Positions 35,172-44,326 are shown, counted from the first letter of the stretch. The stretch: 45,072 nucleotides of DNA from GCA-002727615 sp964442655 (GCA_964442655.1 CAYTZM010000012.1:1-45072); one strand, 5' to 3'. Numbers and translations: made by a program. Notes: generated by a model not told the origin, from the sequence alone.

Positions 35172-36842
35172 TTAATCGTTTTGTCTTCTTAAAAAAGTAG
35201 GAATATCTAACATATCATTTTCATTAATTTTATTTCCACTTTTTACGGAAATATCTTGATCCAAAGATAATTCATTTACCTTAGTCTTTACTAAGCTATC
35301 TTCTAATTTTTTATTTATACTAATATTACTTTCATTTAATTCTTTATTTTCTGTTTTAGAAGTTTCTATAGTCTCATTTTCTTCTTTACTTTTTTTATTG
35401 CTTGAACCAAAAAAAGATTTTGCTGCAAAACGTTTTATTATGCCATTACTTTTTGTTTTCTCTTTAACTTCTTTTTCTTCAATTTCTTCAATTTCTTCTT
35501 TAATTTCTTCTTCTACATTTGATGAAGCATTTAAAACTTCTGCTTCAGTAAATGGATCTATTTCTAACTCTTTATTTATTATTAAATTTTCTTCTATTAT
35601 TTCTGGCTCAGGTGGAATAAAATTTTCTACCTCTGTCTTGACCTCTTTTTCAATAACATCTTGATAAATATTCTTATTATTAGTTATTTCTTCTTTCTCA
35701 TCTTTTACATCAGTATTTATGAATGTATTTGAAGAAGAATTAGTATCCGTACTCTCAACAACCTTTTTATCTTCAATTATTTTATTATTTTCTTTTGTTA
35801 CTTCTATATTATCTTTTATTTTTTCATTATTATTAATAATATTTGACTTTAATTCTTCTACTGGGTTTTCTCTTTCTTCTGCATCTATTCCTGTAGCAAC
35901 AATAGATACTCTTATATTATTGTGCATACTATCATCTTGAGAAGCTCCAAATATTAAATTCACATCATCATCCGCTAACTGACGAATATGATCTACTATT
36001 TCATCAACCTCAAATAATGTTAAATCCGGTCCTCCCGTAATATTTACTAATACTCCTCTTGCACCCGCTAAAGAAACATCATCCAACAATGGATTTGCTA
36101 TAGCTGCCGCTGCTGCATCTAAAGCTCTGTTATCTCCTTCTGCATCACCTGTGCCCATCATAGCTTTGCCCATTTCCATCATAACAGATCTTACATCTGC
36201 AAAATCTAAATTAATTAATCCTGGCATCACCATTAAATCTGTAACTCCTCTTACGCCAGAATAAAGAACTTTATCAGCCATTTTAAAAGCATCTGCAAAT
36301 GTTGTTTGTGCATTAGCAACCCTAAATAAATTCTGATTTGGGATAACTATAAGTGTATCAACTGATTTTTGTAGTTCACTAATTCCTTCTTCAGCTAATT
36401 TCATCCTATTTTTACCTTCAAACTGAAACGGTTTCGTTACACACCCCACAGTTAAAATTCCTCTTTCTCTTGCTGCATGTGCAATTACTGGAGCAGCGCC
36501 AGTTCCTGTTCCACCTCCCATACCAGCCGTTACAAATAACATATGAGTTCCATCAATATGTTCTAAAACTTGCTCTAATGATTCATCTGCAGCTGCTCTA
36601 CCTACTTCTGGTCTTGCTCCAGCTCCTAACCCCTGAGTTACATTAGCTCCTAACTGTACCCTCATTTGTGATTGAGAGTTAGCTAATGATTGAGCATCAG
36701 TATTAGCTACTATAAATTCCACTCCTTCTAAATGTGATGCAATCATATTATTTACTGCATTACACCCAGCTCCTCCTACACCTATTACGGTAATTCTTGG
36801 CTTTAGCTCATGAGTTGGCGGCACGCTAATATTAATGGACAT
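35172..36842 (-). CDS. ftsZ: Cell division GTPase FtsZ (in an unusual position)
   Basis: Tubulin-like GTPase that forms the division ring. 556 residues. GTPase domain: ITVIGVGGAGCNAVNNM, NTDAQSL, signature AGMGGGTGTGAAPVI (107-120), NQNLFRVANAQTTFADAF, and the T7 synergy loop region GLINLDFADVRSVM. After about residue 320 follows a linker of about 220 residues, rich in Glu, Lys, Asn and Ser, then the terminal peptide DIPTFLRRQND that binds FtsA and other partners. ATG 36842 has GGAG seven bases upstream. Typical clusters place ftsZ after ftsA; here it sits between ftsL (67 bp before) and ftsI (22 bp after), in the same orientation, with no mobile element remains. Confidence 0.98.
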   Translation of the reverse strand: MSINISVPPTHELKPRITVIGVGGAGCNAVNNMIASHLEGVEFIVANTDAQSLANSQSQMRVQLGANVTQGLGAGARPEVGRAAADESLEQVLEHIDGTHMLFVTAGMGGGTGTGAAPVIAHAARERGILTVGCVTKPFQFEGKNRMKLAEEGISELQKSVDTLIVIPNQNLFRVANAQTTFADAFKMADKVLYSGVRGVTDLMVMPGLINLDFADVRSVMMEMGKAMMGTGDAEGDNRALDAAAAAIANPLLDDVSLAGARGVLVNITGGPDLTLFEVDEIVDHIRQLADDDVNLIFGASQDDSMHNNIRVSIVATGIDAEERENPVEELKSNIINNNEKIKDNIEVTKENNKIIEDKKVVESTDTNSSSNTFINTDVKDEKEEITNNKNIYQDVIEKEVKTEVENFIPPEPEIIEENLIINKELEIDPFTEAEVLNASSNVEEEIKEEIEEIEEKEVKEKTKSNGIIKRFAAKSFFGSSNKKSKEENETIETSKTENKELNESNISINKKLEDSLVKTKVNELSLDQDISVKSGNKINENDMLDIPTFLRRQND

Positions 36843-36909
36843 ATTTTTTCTCCAATTTAATTAAAGTTGCAATAACACTTCCCTCTTCTTTAAAAATTCT
36901 TTTAAAAAC

Positions 36910-37200
36910 TCATTCCTCCATTTTACTAACAACAATATCATTTTTTCTGTATGATTTAATATCTACAATTGGTATAAGCTCAAGTTTTAAAAATTTATTA
37001 TTAATTTCCTCAATATTTTTTGATTGAGTTACATAAGACCACTCCACATTAGCTAATTCTAATTTATAATCTAACAAACTGATCTTCTTTTCTATATTCT
37101 TTAATTTAGCTTCTTCATCTTTAATTTCGCTCCTAAGCCACATAGACCAAATTGTTCCAAAAATTGAAAAAACAATAATTATGAAAGTAAAAACCCTCAT
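36910..37200 (-). CDS. ftsL: Cell division protein FtsL-like
   Basis: 96 residues: a short N-terminus, one membrane helix (about 3-20, FTFIIIVFSIFGTIWSMWL), then a charged heptad-like coiled coil (SEIKDEEAKLKNIEKKISLLDYKLELANVEWSYV). Sequence conservation is low in this family, so the call rests on size, topology and position immediately after rsmH. The ATG overlaps the rsmH stop by one base (TAATG). Confidence 0.85.
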   Translation of the reverse strand: MRVFTFIIIVFSIFGTIWSMWLRSEIKDEEAKLKNIEKKISLLDYKLELANVEWSYVTQSKNIEEINNKFLKLELIPIVDIKSYRKNDIVVSKMEE

Positions 37201-38186
37201 TATGCAGCATCCGCAAAATTATTTATTTTTTCTACTGCTCTTAATTTTGCAGATCTAGCTCTATAATTAACTTTAACTTCTCCTAAACTAGCTTTAACAA
37301 CTTTTTTTGTAAGTATTGTAAATTCAGGTTTTCTATTTTTGTTTTTATAAACATCTAATGAATGACGATAGGGATTACTATTTATTCCAGAATTTGTTTT
37401 AAAAAATGTTTTAACTATCTTGTCTTCTAAAGAATGAAAACTTATAACTACTAACCTAGCTCCAGGAGCTAAAATATCTTTTGCTACATTTAAAGCATTT
37501 TTTATTTCCTCTAACTCATTATTAACTTTTATTCTAAAAGCTTGAAATGTCTTAGTGGCAGGATCTATCTTATTATTCTTTTTATTTCCAATTGCACTTC
37601 TAACTATTTCCGCAAGTTCTAAGGTAGTTTCTATAACTTTATTCTTTTTATAATTTACTATTGCTTTAGCTATCCTTCTTGAATGATGTTCTTCTCCATA
37701 ATTATAAATTATATCGCTTAAAGTTTTTTCATCGCTTTCATCAATTATTTGAGCAACAGTTTGTCCTTTTGCACCCATTCTCATATCTAAAGGACCATCA
37801 ATCTTAAATGAAAAACCTCTTTTAGCATTATCTACTTGCATTGATGAAATACCTAAATCAAATAATATACCACCATCAATTTGGTTTATTCCATTATTTT
37901 GAAGAAGTATCTTTAAATTACTAATTTTCCCTTCTATTAATTTAAAATTACTAAAATATTTGTTCTTTATTATTTTTGCATATCTTTGTATATTTGGGTC
38001 TCTGTCTATTGCAAATAACTTACAATTAGCTGATGACAATATCATATGTGAATGTCCTCCTGCTCCAAAGGTTCCATCTACATAAGTGTGTCCTTCTTTA
38101 ATATTTAAATATAATTTAACTTCTTCAAGCATCACTGGAATATGTCTTGTATTTAATATTAGATGATTTATCTCTTTATCAACCAA
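37200..38186 (-). CDS. rsmH: 16S rRNA (cytosine1402-N4)-methyltransferase RsmH (MraW)
   Basis: Methylates C1402 of 16S rRNA with S-adenosylmethionine. 328 residues. Seen: HIPVMLEEVKLYLNIKEGHTYVDGTFGAGGHS (SAM motif I), GGILFDLGISSMQVD, RGFSFKIDGPLDMRM, TFQAFRIKVNNEL, VVISFHSLEDKIVKTFF, and the basic end YRARSAKLRAVE. The start is TTG 38186, with GGGGGA (minus strand) just upstream. Second gene of the dcw operon. Confidence 0.96.
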   Translation of the reverse strand: MVDKEINHLILNTRHIPVMLEEVKLYLNIKEGHTYVDGTFGAGGHSHMILSSANCKLFAIDRDPNIQRYAKIIKNKYFSNFKLIEGKISNLKILLQNNGINQIDGGILFDLGISSMQVDNAKRGFSFKIDGPLDMRMGAKGQTVAQIIDESDEKTLSDIIYNYGEEHHSRRIAKAIVNYKKNKVIETTLELAEIVRSAIGNKKNNKIDPATKTFQAFRIKVNNELEEIKNALNVAKDILAPGARLVVISFHSLEDKIVKTFFKTNSGINSNPYRHSLDVYKNKNRKPEFTILTKKVVKASLGEVKVNYRARSAKLRAVEKINNFADAA

Positions 38187-38206
38187 AATATCCCCCGATA
38201 TAATAC

Positions 38207-38638
38207 TTAAATTTTTCGTCTTTTATCCATATAAGTGCTTGCTTTAACAATATATTTACTAAAATTAGACGGATTCCATATTCTAAACCTTCTTCCCATC
38301 CCAACAAATAAGGCCTCAATATTAATATCTGCTTCTGTTTTAAATATTTCTGGCAACACTACTCTACCCTCATTATCAAAAGAAAGAACAGAACCTCCAA
38401 AAATTATAGTAGATTCATATTCATTTTGTTCTAATAAAGGGTCATTTAAATCTAATTTAGATTGCAGAAGTTCTAAATATTCTTTAGGAAAAGCATCAAT
38501 TGTTCTTTCGACTAATGAAGATTGAGCAATAATTCCAGAAAAACTTTGTCCTATTAATTTAGGACGCCAAGATGCAGGAACAGACACCCTTCCTTTCTTA
38601 TCTACTTTATTTAAATATCTTCCTATAAAATCTGACAC
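38207..38638 (-). CDS. mraZ: Transcriptional regulator MraZ
   Basis: 143 residues with two SpoVT/AbrB-type half-barrels: first KVDKKGRVSVPASWR, second FDNEGRVVLPEIFK. MraZ forms a ring that binds TGGGN repeats upstream of its own gene and, in E. coli, represses the dcw operon. The start is GTG 38638, with AGGAA six bases upstream. First gene of the cluster; matching repeats are present upstream (38670-38715). Confidence 0.95.
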   Translation of the reverse strand: MSDFIGRYLNKVDKKGRVSVPASWRPKLIGQSFSGIIAQSSLVERTIDAFPKEYLELLQSKLDLNDPLLEQNEYESTIIFGGSVLSFDNEGRVVLPEIFKTEADINIEALFVGMGRRFRIWNPSNFSKYIVKASTYMDKRRKI

Positions 38639-38669
38639 TTTAAATTCCTAATTACGATCTAACCTCATA

Positions 38670-38715
38670 TGGTAAAATATGGGACTATATAGTAATATCA
38701 TGGGAAAATATGGGC
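38670..38715. promoter_or_regulatory. MraZ operator: two TGGGN-N5-TGGGN boxes
   Basis: On the plus strand, TGGGAAAATATGGGC (38701-38715) is a perfect TGGGN-N5-TGGGN, and TGGTAAAATATGGGA (38670-38684) is a second copy with one change. The spacer AAATA is the same in both, and the copies are 31 bases apart, close to three helical turns. The first lies inside the -35/-10 spacer and the second at the predicted transcription start, which suits repression by MraZ. The repeat pattern is known for E. coli MraZ. Confidence 0.7.
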
Positions 38716-38720
38716 GTCAA
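38692..38720 (-). promoter_or_regulatory. Predicted sigma-70 promoter of the mraZ/dcw operon
   Basis: On the minus strand, -35 TTGACG (38720-38715) and -10 TATTAC (38697-38692) are separated by 17 bases. Transcription would start near 38685, giving a leader of about 45 bases before the GTG of mraZ. It lies about 20 bases beyond the 3' end of RNase P RNA, so read-through from rnpB is also possible. Confidence 0.6.
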
Positions 38721-38740
38721 TTATAGATTCATATTTTTAT

Positions 38741-39087
38741 CAGGTAGCCTATAAGCCGGGTTCTGTCTAGAGTGACTATTCATCTAGGATATTTGTTACC
38801 AAATACCTCATGCAACCTACCCAAACAACACGTTGGAAATACCGTTGCTATATAAATAGCATGTTGTTTCTATTTGGTTTTGCTCCCAGCGGGGTTTACC
38901 TTGCTATTTTAGTTACCTAAAATACGGTGTGCTCTTACCACACCTTTTCACCCTTACTTTTAAAAAAAGCGGTATATTTTCTGTGGCACTTTCCCTAGGG
39001 TTTCCCCTGCCGGGTATTACCCGGCGCTGTATTTCCAAGGAGCCCGGACTTTCCTCTCATTTAATAGAGCAGCCACTTAGCTACCTG
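38741..39087 (-). ncRNA. rnpB: RNase P RNA, bacterial type A
   Basis: Catalytic RNA that matures tRNA 5' ends. On the minus strand, the 5' part has GAGGAAAGTCCGGGCTCC, the middle has GGGTGAAAAGGTG, GGTAAGAGCACACCG and CCGCTGGGAGCAA, and the 3' part has ACAGAACCCGGCTTAT, all universal landmarks. Terminal helix P1 is CAGGTAGC (39087-39080) with GCTACCTG (38748-38741). About 347 nt; exact ends are set by P1. Located between ampD and mraZ. A TATAGT about ten bases upstream may be its -10. Confidence 0.96.
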
Positions 39088-39119
39088 ACAATATCAAACT
39101 ATAATATATATATAAAAAT

Positions 39120-39833
39120 TCAATATAAAGCTCTATTTTTTTCAAATGCCATGTATACTGAATAAACTATATTCAAAACTTTTTTATCCACTATTAAGCT
39201 TATATCTTCTGGAATAAAATGTCTTTTAAACGCTATTAAACCATTCTCAAAACCAGCGTCTATATCATAACCTATATTATGTAAATAATATTCTATGTTT
39301 TGAATATTTTTTTTTGCATCTAATTTTAAAATTTTATTAGGCCAAACAACTAGATTACTTTTCGCTAATCTTTGCCAATCAAACTTTTCACCTGGGTCTA
39401 ATTTTCTTTTAGGCGCAATATCTGAATGACCTAAAACTCGGTCTGCGCCTATAGAATAATTATTTTTTAAATGATATAATAATTTCTCTAATGATTTATA
39501 TTGTAATTCTGTAAAATTTTCAAAGTTATGATCATGACCTGAATTACATAGTTCAATACCTATAGAAGTCGCGTTTAAATTTTTACGATTTAACCATTTA
39601 GATCTTCCCGCATGCCAAGCTATTTTATTATCATCTACCAATTGCAAAATTTTTCCTTTTTTATCCAAGAAGTAATGTGAACTTACTTCTGCATTAGGAT
39701 CACACAACTTTTCTAATGCAGTTTTTGCAGTTTTCATTCCTGTATAATGAATAATAATAGTATCAATTTTGTCAGATATATTTCTTCTCTTATAATTAGG
39801 AGATCTATAATTATAATTAATATTAAGTTCCAT
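39120..39833 (-). CDS. ampD: N-acetylmuramoyl-L-alanine amidase (AmpD/AmiD-type, Amidase_2)
   Basis: Zinc amidase that cleaves the MurNAc-L-Ala bond during wall recycling. 237 residues. Zn ligands: His29 (IIIHYTG), His136 (VLGHSDIAP) and Asp146 (KLDPG); IGIELCNSG holds the catalytic Glu94, and SSHYFLDKKG and IAWHAGRSKW are family hallmarks. No signal peptide is seen, so it is probably cytoplasmic, like AmpD. The C-terminal 70 residues (KNIQNIEYYLHNIGYDIDAG) resemble a peptidoglycan-binding helical domain. One base separates it from djlA. Confidence 0.93.
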   Translation of the reverse strand: MELNINYNYRSPNYKRRNISDKIDTIIIHYTGMKTAKTALEKLCDPNAEVSSHYFLDKKGKILQLVDDNKIAWHAGRSKWLNRKNLNATSIGIELCNSGHDHNFENFTELQYKSLEKLLYHLKNNYSIGADRVLGHSDIAPKRKLDPGEKFDWQRLAKSNLVVWPNKILKLDAKKNIQNIEYYLHNIGYDIDAGFENGLIAFKRHFIPEDISLIVDKKVLNIVYSVYMAFEKNRALY

Positions 39834-39834
39834 T

Positions 39835-40614
39835 TTACTTTATTCTACTTTTTTTAATTCTTTCATATGCATTATTTATTTTTGATAACCGTTCATTTGC
39901 AAACCTAATAAACTCTTCTGGTAATCCCTTTGATACTAAATTGTCAGGATGATAGTCTTTAACTAATTTTAGATAAGAATTTTTCAAATCACTATCAGAC
40001 GTATTTGAATCACAAGAAAACAATTCATAATCTTCTTCTATATTTTTATAATCATTATTAGGATTTATATATACTGAATGAATAGAATCTAATATTTTCT
40101 TAGGCATTTCAAATATTTTAGCAATATCTTCTATCATATTTTTCTCATTAATATGAAGACTACCATCAGAATAGGCAATTTGATAAAGTGCATTCATAAA
40201 TTCTATATATAAAGGTTCTTGATCCCCAAAAACAATTTTAAGCTGTTTAGCATAAATCTCATAACCATCAGAAGTTTTTTTGGCATTATTGTATATTTCT
40301 CCAATAGCAACTTCATCATTAATCTCAAAATCAAAAACAGATTTGAAAGTTTCTATTTCTTCTCTACTAACTTTTCCGTCTGCTTTAGCTAATTTAGCTG
40401 ACAAAACTATTACTCCTGTTGCAAAAGCTAATTGTTTATCAGCAGAACTAAACAGAGTGGAATTATTAGATTTACTTCCATTACCAATTATTCTGGCATC
40501 TGTCTTTCTTATTTTATCCACTCCATGACCGACAGCCAAGCCTAACACTGCACCTAATGGACCTCCCAGCATTAAGCCTGCTCCACCTCCTAATAACTTA
40601 CCCCAAATAGACAT
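39835..40614 (-). CDS. djlA: DjlA-like TerB/J-domain protein
   Basis: 259 residues: a glycine-rich N-terminal hydrophobic segment (GGGAGLMLGGPLGAVLGLAVGHGV, about 9-32, given in family style) likely to anchor it in the membrane, a TerB-like helical domain (about 60-180), and a C-terminal J domain with the HPD motif (His222-Asp224, in KDYHPDNLVSKG) that would stimulate DnaK. AAGGGG lies before the ATG at 40614. The pairing with ampD upstream of rnpB and mraZ is common in alphaproteobacteria. Confidence 0.92.
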   Translation of the reverse strand: MSIWGKLLGGGAGLMLGGPLGAVLGLAVGHGVDKIRKTDARIIGNGSKSNNSTLFSSADKQLAFATGVIVLSAKLAKADGKVSREEIETFKSVFDFEINDEVAIGEIYNNAKKTSDGYEIYAKQLKIVFGDQEPLYIEFMNALYQIAYSDGSLHINEKNMIEDIAKIFEMPKKILDSIHSVYINPNNDYKNIEEDYELFSCDSNTSDSDLKNSYLKLVKDYHPDNLVSKGLPEEFIRFANERLSKINNAYERIKKSRIK

Positions 40615-40723
40615 GTATTAACCCCTTAAAACATTATATATAATTATTAATTTATTCTAAGTATAGAATATACTATAGTAAAATTTTGTGAGAATTTTAT
40701 TGAAATCTAACAAATCTAATAAA

Positions 40724-43700
40724 ATGCAATGGAATTTTTGGATTGATAAAGGAGGAACCTTTACAGATATTTTAGCTATGGACCCATATGGAAACTTTTA
40801 TTCTAAAAAAATATTATCTAATAACACTAAAGATAAAAAAGATGCCTCCCTAGAAGGAATTAAATATTTTTTAAAAAAATATGAACACGAAATTAATTAT
40901 AATAATATTAAAGAAGTTAGAATGGGAACCACTGTAGCGACGAATAATTTACTAACCAAAAAAGGTGAAAATACTGCATTATTTATAACTAAAGGATTTA
41001 AAGATGCATTAAAAATAGGAAATCAATCTAGGCCAAATATTTTTGCACGAGGAATAAAAAATACTAATCCAATTTACAAAAAAGTTTATGAGATAGATGA
41101 AAGAATTTCTCACAATGGAAAAATTATAGAGAACCTTAATAAAAAAAATATTAATAACATGATGAAAAATGCTATTAAGAGTGGTTGTAAATCTGCAGCT
41201 ATAGTTTTAGTGCATGCATGGAAATACCCTAAAAATGAAAATATATTGGAGAAAATGGCCAATAAAATAGGTTTTCAATATGTTATATGTAGTCATAAAA
41301 CTTTTCCACTTATAGGCTTAATAGGGAGAGGTGACACAACAGTTATAGATGCATACTTAACTCCTGGCATAAATAGTTATGTAAAAAAATTTACAAAAAA
41401 TTTAAAAAATACAAAAATTCTCTTTATGAAATCTTCAGGCGGACTTACTTCTGCCAATAGTTTTAAAGGGAAAGAAGCCGTATTATCTGGGCCAGCTGGA
41501 GGAGTAATAGCAGCAGTTGAACTAAATAAAAAAAATAAAAATTATGCAGGCATCATAGGTATAGACATGGGAGGAACATCAACAGATGTTTTCCACTTTA
41601 AAGACGAATATGAAAGATCTAATGAAAACATAATAGATGGTAATAAAATTAGAGCTCCTATGCTAAAAATCAATACTATAGCAGCTGGCGGTGGCTCGAT
41701 AATCAATTTTGATAATCATAAAATAATTGTAGGGCCGAAAAGTGCAGGAGCCAATCCTGGACCGGCTTGTTATGGACTTGGAGGACCTCCCACCATTACA
41801 GATTGCAATTTAATATTAGGAAGAATTCAATCTTCCAATTTGCCAAATATTTTTGGAAAATCAGGAAAAGATAAGTTAAATATAAATTTATCAAAAATAG
41901 CTTTAAATAAAATTACTAAAAAAATATATAGATATACTGGTAAAAAAATCAGTTTATTTGAATTAGCGGAAGGAAGTTTAAATATTGCAATAGAAAATAT
42001 GTCTAACGCAATTAAAAAAATCTCTATTGAAAAAGGTCATGATATTAAAAATCATGTTTTAGTTGGATATGGCGCTGCTGCTGGACAACATGTATGTCAA
42101 ATTGCAGAAACTTTAAATATAAAAAATATACTTTTACATAAATTTGCAGGAGTATTAAGTGCTTATGGGATGGGTTTAGCAGAATTAAAATCAATTAAAA
42201 CAAAAACTATCGAATTAGAGTTTAATAAAAACTTTAAAAAAATTTCTTCAGTGTTTAAAGTTTTACAAAAAGCGGCATTAAATGAAATTATAAAAAATAA
42301 CCGAACAATTAATAATAAAAACATCAAGATTTATAATAAAATACATATAAAATATGATGGGACCGAAAGTTCTATAGCAATAAAATACACAAATTTAAAA
42401 TATTGTGAGAAACAATTTAAAATAAAATATAAAAAAAGATTTGGCTTTTTACATAAAAATAGAAAAATGATAATAAATTTTGCAGAAGTTGAAGCTTCTT
42501 TATCAAATAATATTATTTTAAAGGAAAAAAAATATAGAAATTACAGTAAAGTTAAACCTGATGGAAATTGTATTACTTATATAAATAATAAAAAATCTAA
42601 AATAAATTACTATCATAGAGATAAAATTAAAAGTGCAACAACTATTTATGGTCCTACTATTATATTTGAAAAAACTTCAACTATATATATAAAAGAAAAC
42701 TGGAAAGGTATAATCAAATCAAACAATCAACTAACCCTTGAAAAATATAAAAACATAAAAGAAAAATATCATATTGATAAAAAAGTTGATCCTATACGAT
42801 TAGAAATATTCAATAATATGTTTATGTCTACCGCTGAAGAAATGGGCACCGTACTAAAAAATACAGCATATTCTATAAATATAAAAGAAAGACTAGATTT
42901 CTCATGCGCTCTTTTTAATAAAAAAGGAGAACTAATTGCGAATGCTCCTCATATTCCTATTCATCTAGGCGCAATGAGTGAAAGTATAAAATATGTTATA
43001 AAAAAAAATAAACATAAAATTAATGATGGCGACAGTTTCATACATAATAATCCTTATTACGGAGGAACTCATTTACCTGATATAACTGTCATAACACCTA
43101 TATTTATAAATAAATCAAAAAGGCCTAACTTCTATGTAGCCAGTAGAGCCCATCATTCAGATATTGGTGGCAGTACTCCGGGATCAATGCCTGCTATGTC
43201 AACAAACATTAATGAAGAAGGAGCTGTATTTAATGGTGAAAAAATCGTTTCTAAAAGCGTATTAAATGAAAAACTAATAATTAATATTTTTAATTCTAAT
43301 AAGTATCCAGCAAGAGATGTAAAAACAAATATGATGGACCTTGCAGCTCAATTAGCAGCTGCTAATTCAGGAAAAAATAATATTATTAGAATGGTAAATA
43401 AATACGGTATTAAAACTATCTATAATTATATGAATCACGTCCAAAATAATGCAAGAGAATCTATAAAAAACATTATTGGTAAATTGAATAGTGGAAGCTA
43501 TCAATCGAAAATGGATAACGGTTCTATTATAAAACTAAGTATAAAAATAAATAAGAAAAATAGAACTGCAGTTTTTAATTTTCAAGGAACCAGCGCTCAA
43601 ACAAAAGATAACTTTAATACACCTAAAGCAGTCTCACGATCAGCTGTATTATATGTATTAAGAACTTTAATAAATACTAAAATTCCTTTAAATGATGGTT

Positions 43701-44326
43701 GTTTAGAGCCTATAAAAATTATAATTCCTAAAAACTCAATACTTGATCCTAAATATCCTGCTGCTGTTGTAGCTGGCAATGTTGAAACTAGCCAATCAAT
43801 AGTCGATATTATAAATGGAGCCTTAAAAGTACAAGCGGCTTGTTATGGAACAATGAGTAACTTTACTTTTGGGAATAATAATTTTGGTTATTATGAAACA
43901 ATATGCGGAGGAGAAGGAGCAAGCAATAAACATCATGGAGTTGATGCTACACAATGTCACATGACTAATACAAGATTAACCGATCCAGAAATTCTAGAAT
44001 TAAGATATCCAGTTAGAATTAAAAATTTTAGTATCAGATTAAAAAGTGGAGGAATTGGTAAATACATGGGAGGTAATGGAGTAATTAGAGAAATTGAGTT
44101 TTTAAAAAAAATGACAGCAGTTATTCTATCAAACAGAAGAAAAATAGCTCCTTTCGGGATTAAAGGAGGTAATTCAGGTATGATAGGAAAAAATTTATTA
44201 CTAAAAAATAATTCTAATAAGCTTATAAAATTAAATTATAGTGAAGCAATCAAAGTATTTAAAGGAGACAAAATTATAATAAAAACTCCAGGTGGTGGAG
44301 GGTATGGTAAAAAAACAACACTATGA
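40724..44326 (+). CDS. 5-oxoprolinase / hydantoinase A-B fusion (ATP-dependent)
   Basis: Probable 5-oxo-L-proline hydrolase: opens pyroglutamate to glutamate using ATP. About 1200 residues, fusing the HyuA half (DKGGTFTDILAMDP near the N-terminus, MGTTVATNNLL, GRGDTTVIDAYLTP, MKSSGGLTSA, LSGPAGGVIAA, IGIDMGGTSTDV) to the HyuB half (from about residue 700: NMFMSTAEEMGTVL, HIPIHLGAMSES, NPYYGGTHLPDITV, ASRAHHSDIGG, and the Gly-rich end TPGGGGYGK). Fusion and length match eukaryotic-type oxoprolinase. The frame opens at GTG 40688, but ATG 40724 gives the usual N-terminus (MQWNFWID) and is chosen; neither has a Shine-Dalgarno. Very Lys/Asn-rich. Other hydantoin substrates cannot be excluded. Confidence 0.92.
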   Translation: MQWNFWIDKGGTFTDILAMDPYGNFYSKKILSNNTKDKKDASLEGIKYFLKKYEHEINYNNIKEVRMGTTVATNNLLTKKGENTALFITKGFKDALKIGNQSRPNIFARGIKNTNPIYKKVYEIDERISHNGKIIENLNKKNINNMMKNAIKSGCKSAAIVLVHAWKYPKNENILEKMANKIGFQYVICSHKTFPLIGLIGRGDTTVIDAYLTPGINSYVKKFTKNLKNTKILFMKSSGGLTSANSFKGKEAVLSGPAGGVIAAVELNKKNKNYAGIIGIDMGGTSTDVFHFKDEYERSNENIIDGNKIRAPMLKINTIAAGGGSIINFDNHKIIVGPKSAGANPGPACYGLGGPPTITDCNLILGRIQSSNLPNIFGKSGKDKLNINLSKIALNKITKKIYRYTGKKISLFELAEGSLNIAIENMSNAIKKISIEKGHDIKNHVLVGYGAAAGQHVCQIAETLNIKNILLHKFAGVLSAYGMGLAELKSIKTKTIELEFNKNFKKISSVFKVLQKAALNEIIKNNRTINNKNIKIYNKIHIKYDGTESSIAIKYTNLKYCEKQFKIKYKKRFGFLHKNRKMIINFAEVEASLSNNIILKEKKYRNYSKVKPDGNCITYINNKKSKINYYHRDKIKSATTIYGPTIIFEKTSTIYIKENWKGIIKSNNQLTLEKYKNIKEKYHIDKKVDPIRLEIFNNMFMSTAEEMGTVLKNTAYSINIKERLDFSCALFNKKGELIANAPHIPIHLGAMSESIKYVIKKNKHKINDGDSFIHNNPYYGGTHLPDITVITPIFINKSKRPNFYVASRAHHSDIGGSTPGSMPAMSTNINEEGAVFNGEKIVSKSVLNEKLIINIFNSNKYPARDVKTNMMDLAAQLAAANSGKNNIIRMVNKYGIKTIYNYMNHVQNNARESIKNIIGKLNSGSYQSKMDNGSIIKLSIKINKKNRTAVFNFQGTSAQTKDNFNTPKAVSRSAVLYVLRTLINTKIPLNDGCLEPIKIIIPKNSILDPKYPAAVVAGNVETSQSIVDIINGALKVQAACYGTMSNFTFGNNNFGYYETICGGEGASNKHHGVDATQCHMTNTRLTDPEILELRYPVRIKNFSIRLKSGGIGKYMGGNGVIREIEFLKKMTAVILSNRRKIAPFGIKGGNSGMIGKNLLLKNNSNKLIKLNYSEAIKVFKGDKIIIKTPGGGGYGKKTTL

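Noticed and set aside
38741..39833. rnpB next to mraZ and ampD/djlA as a novel arrangement
   Set aside because: This neighbourhood is known in many alphaproteobacteria, so it supports the taxonomy but is not new.
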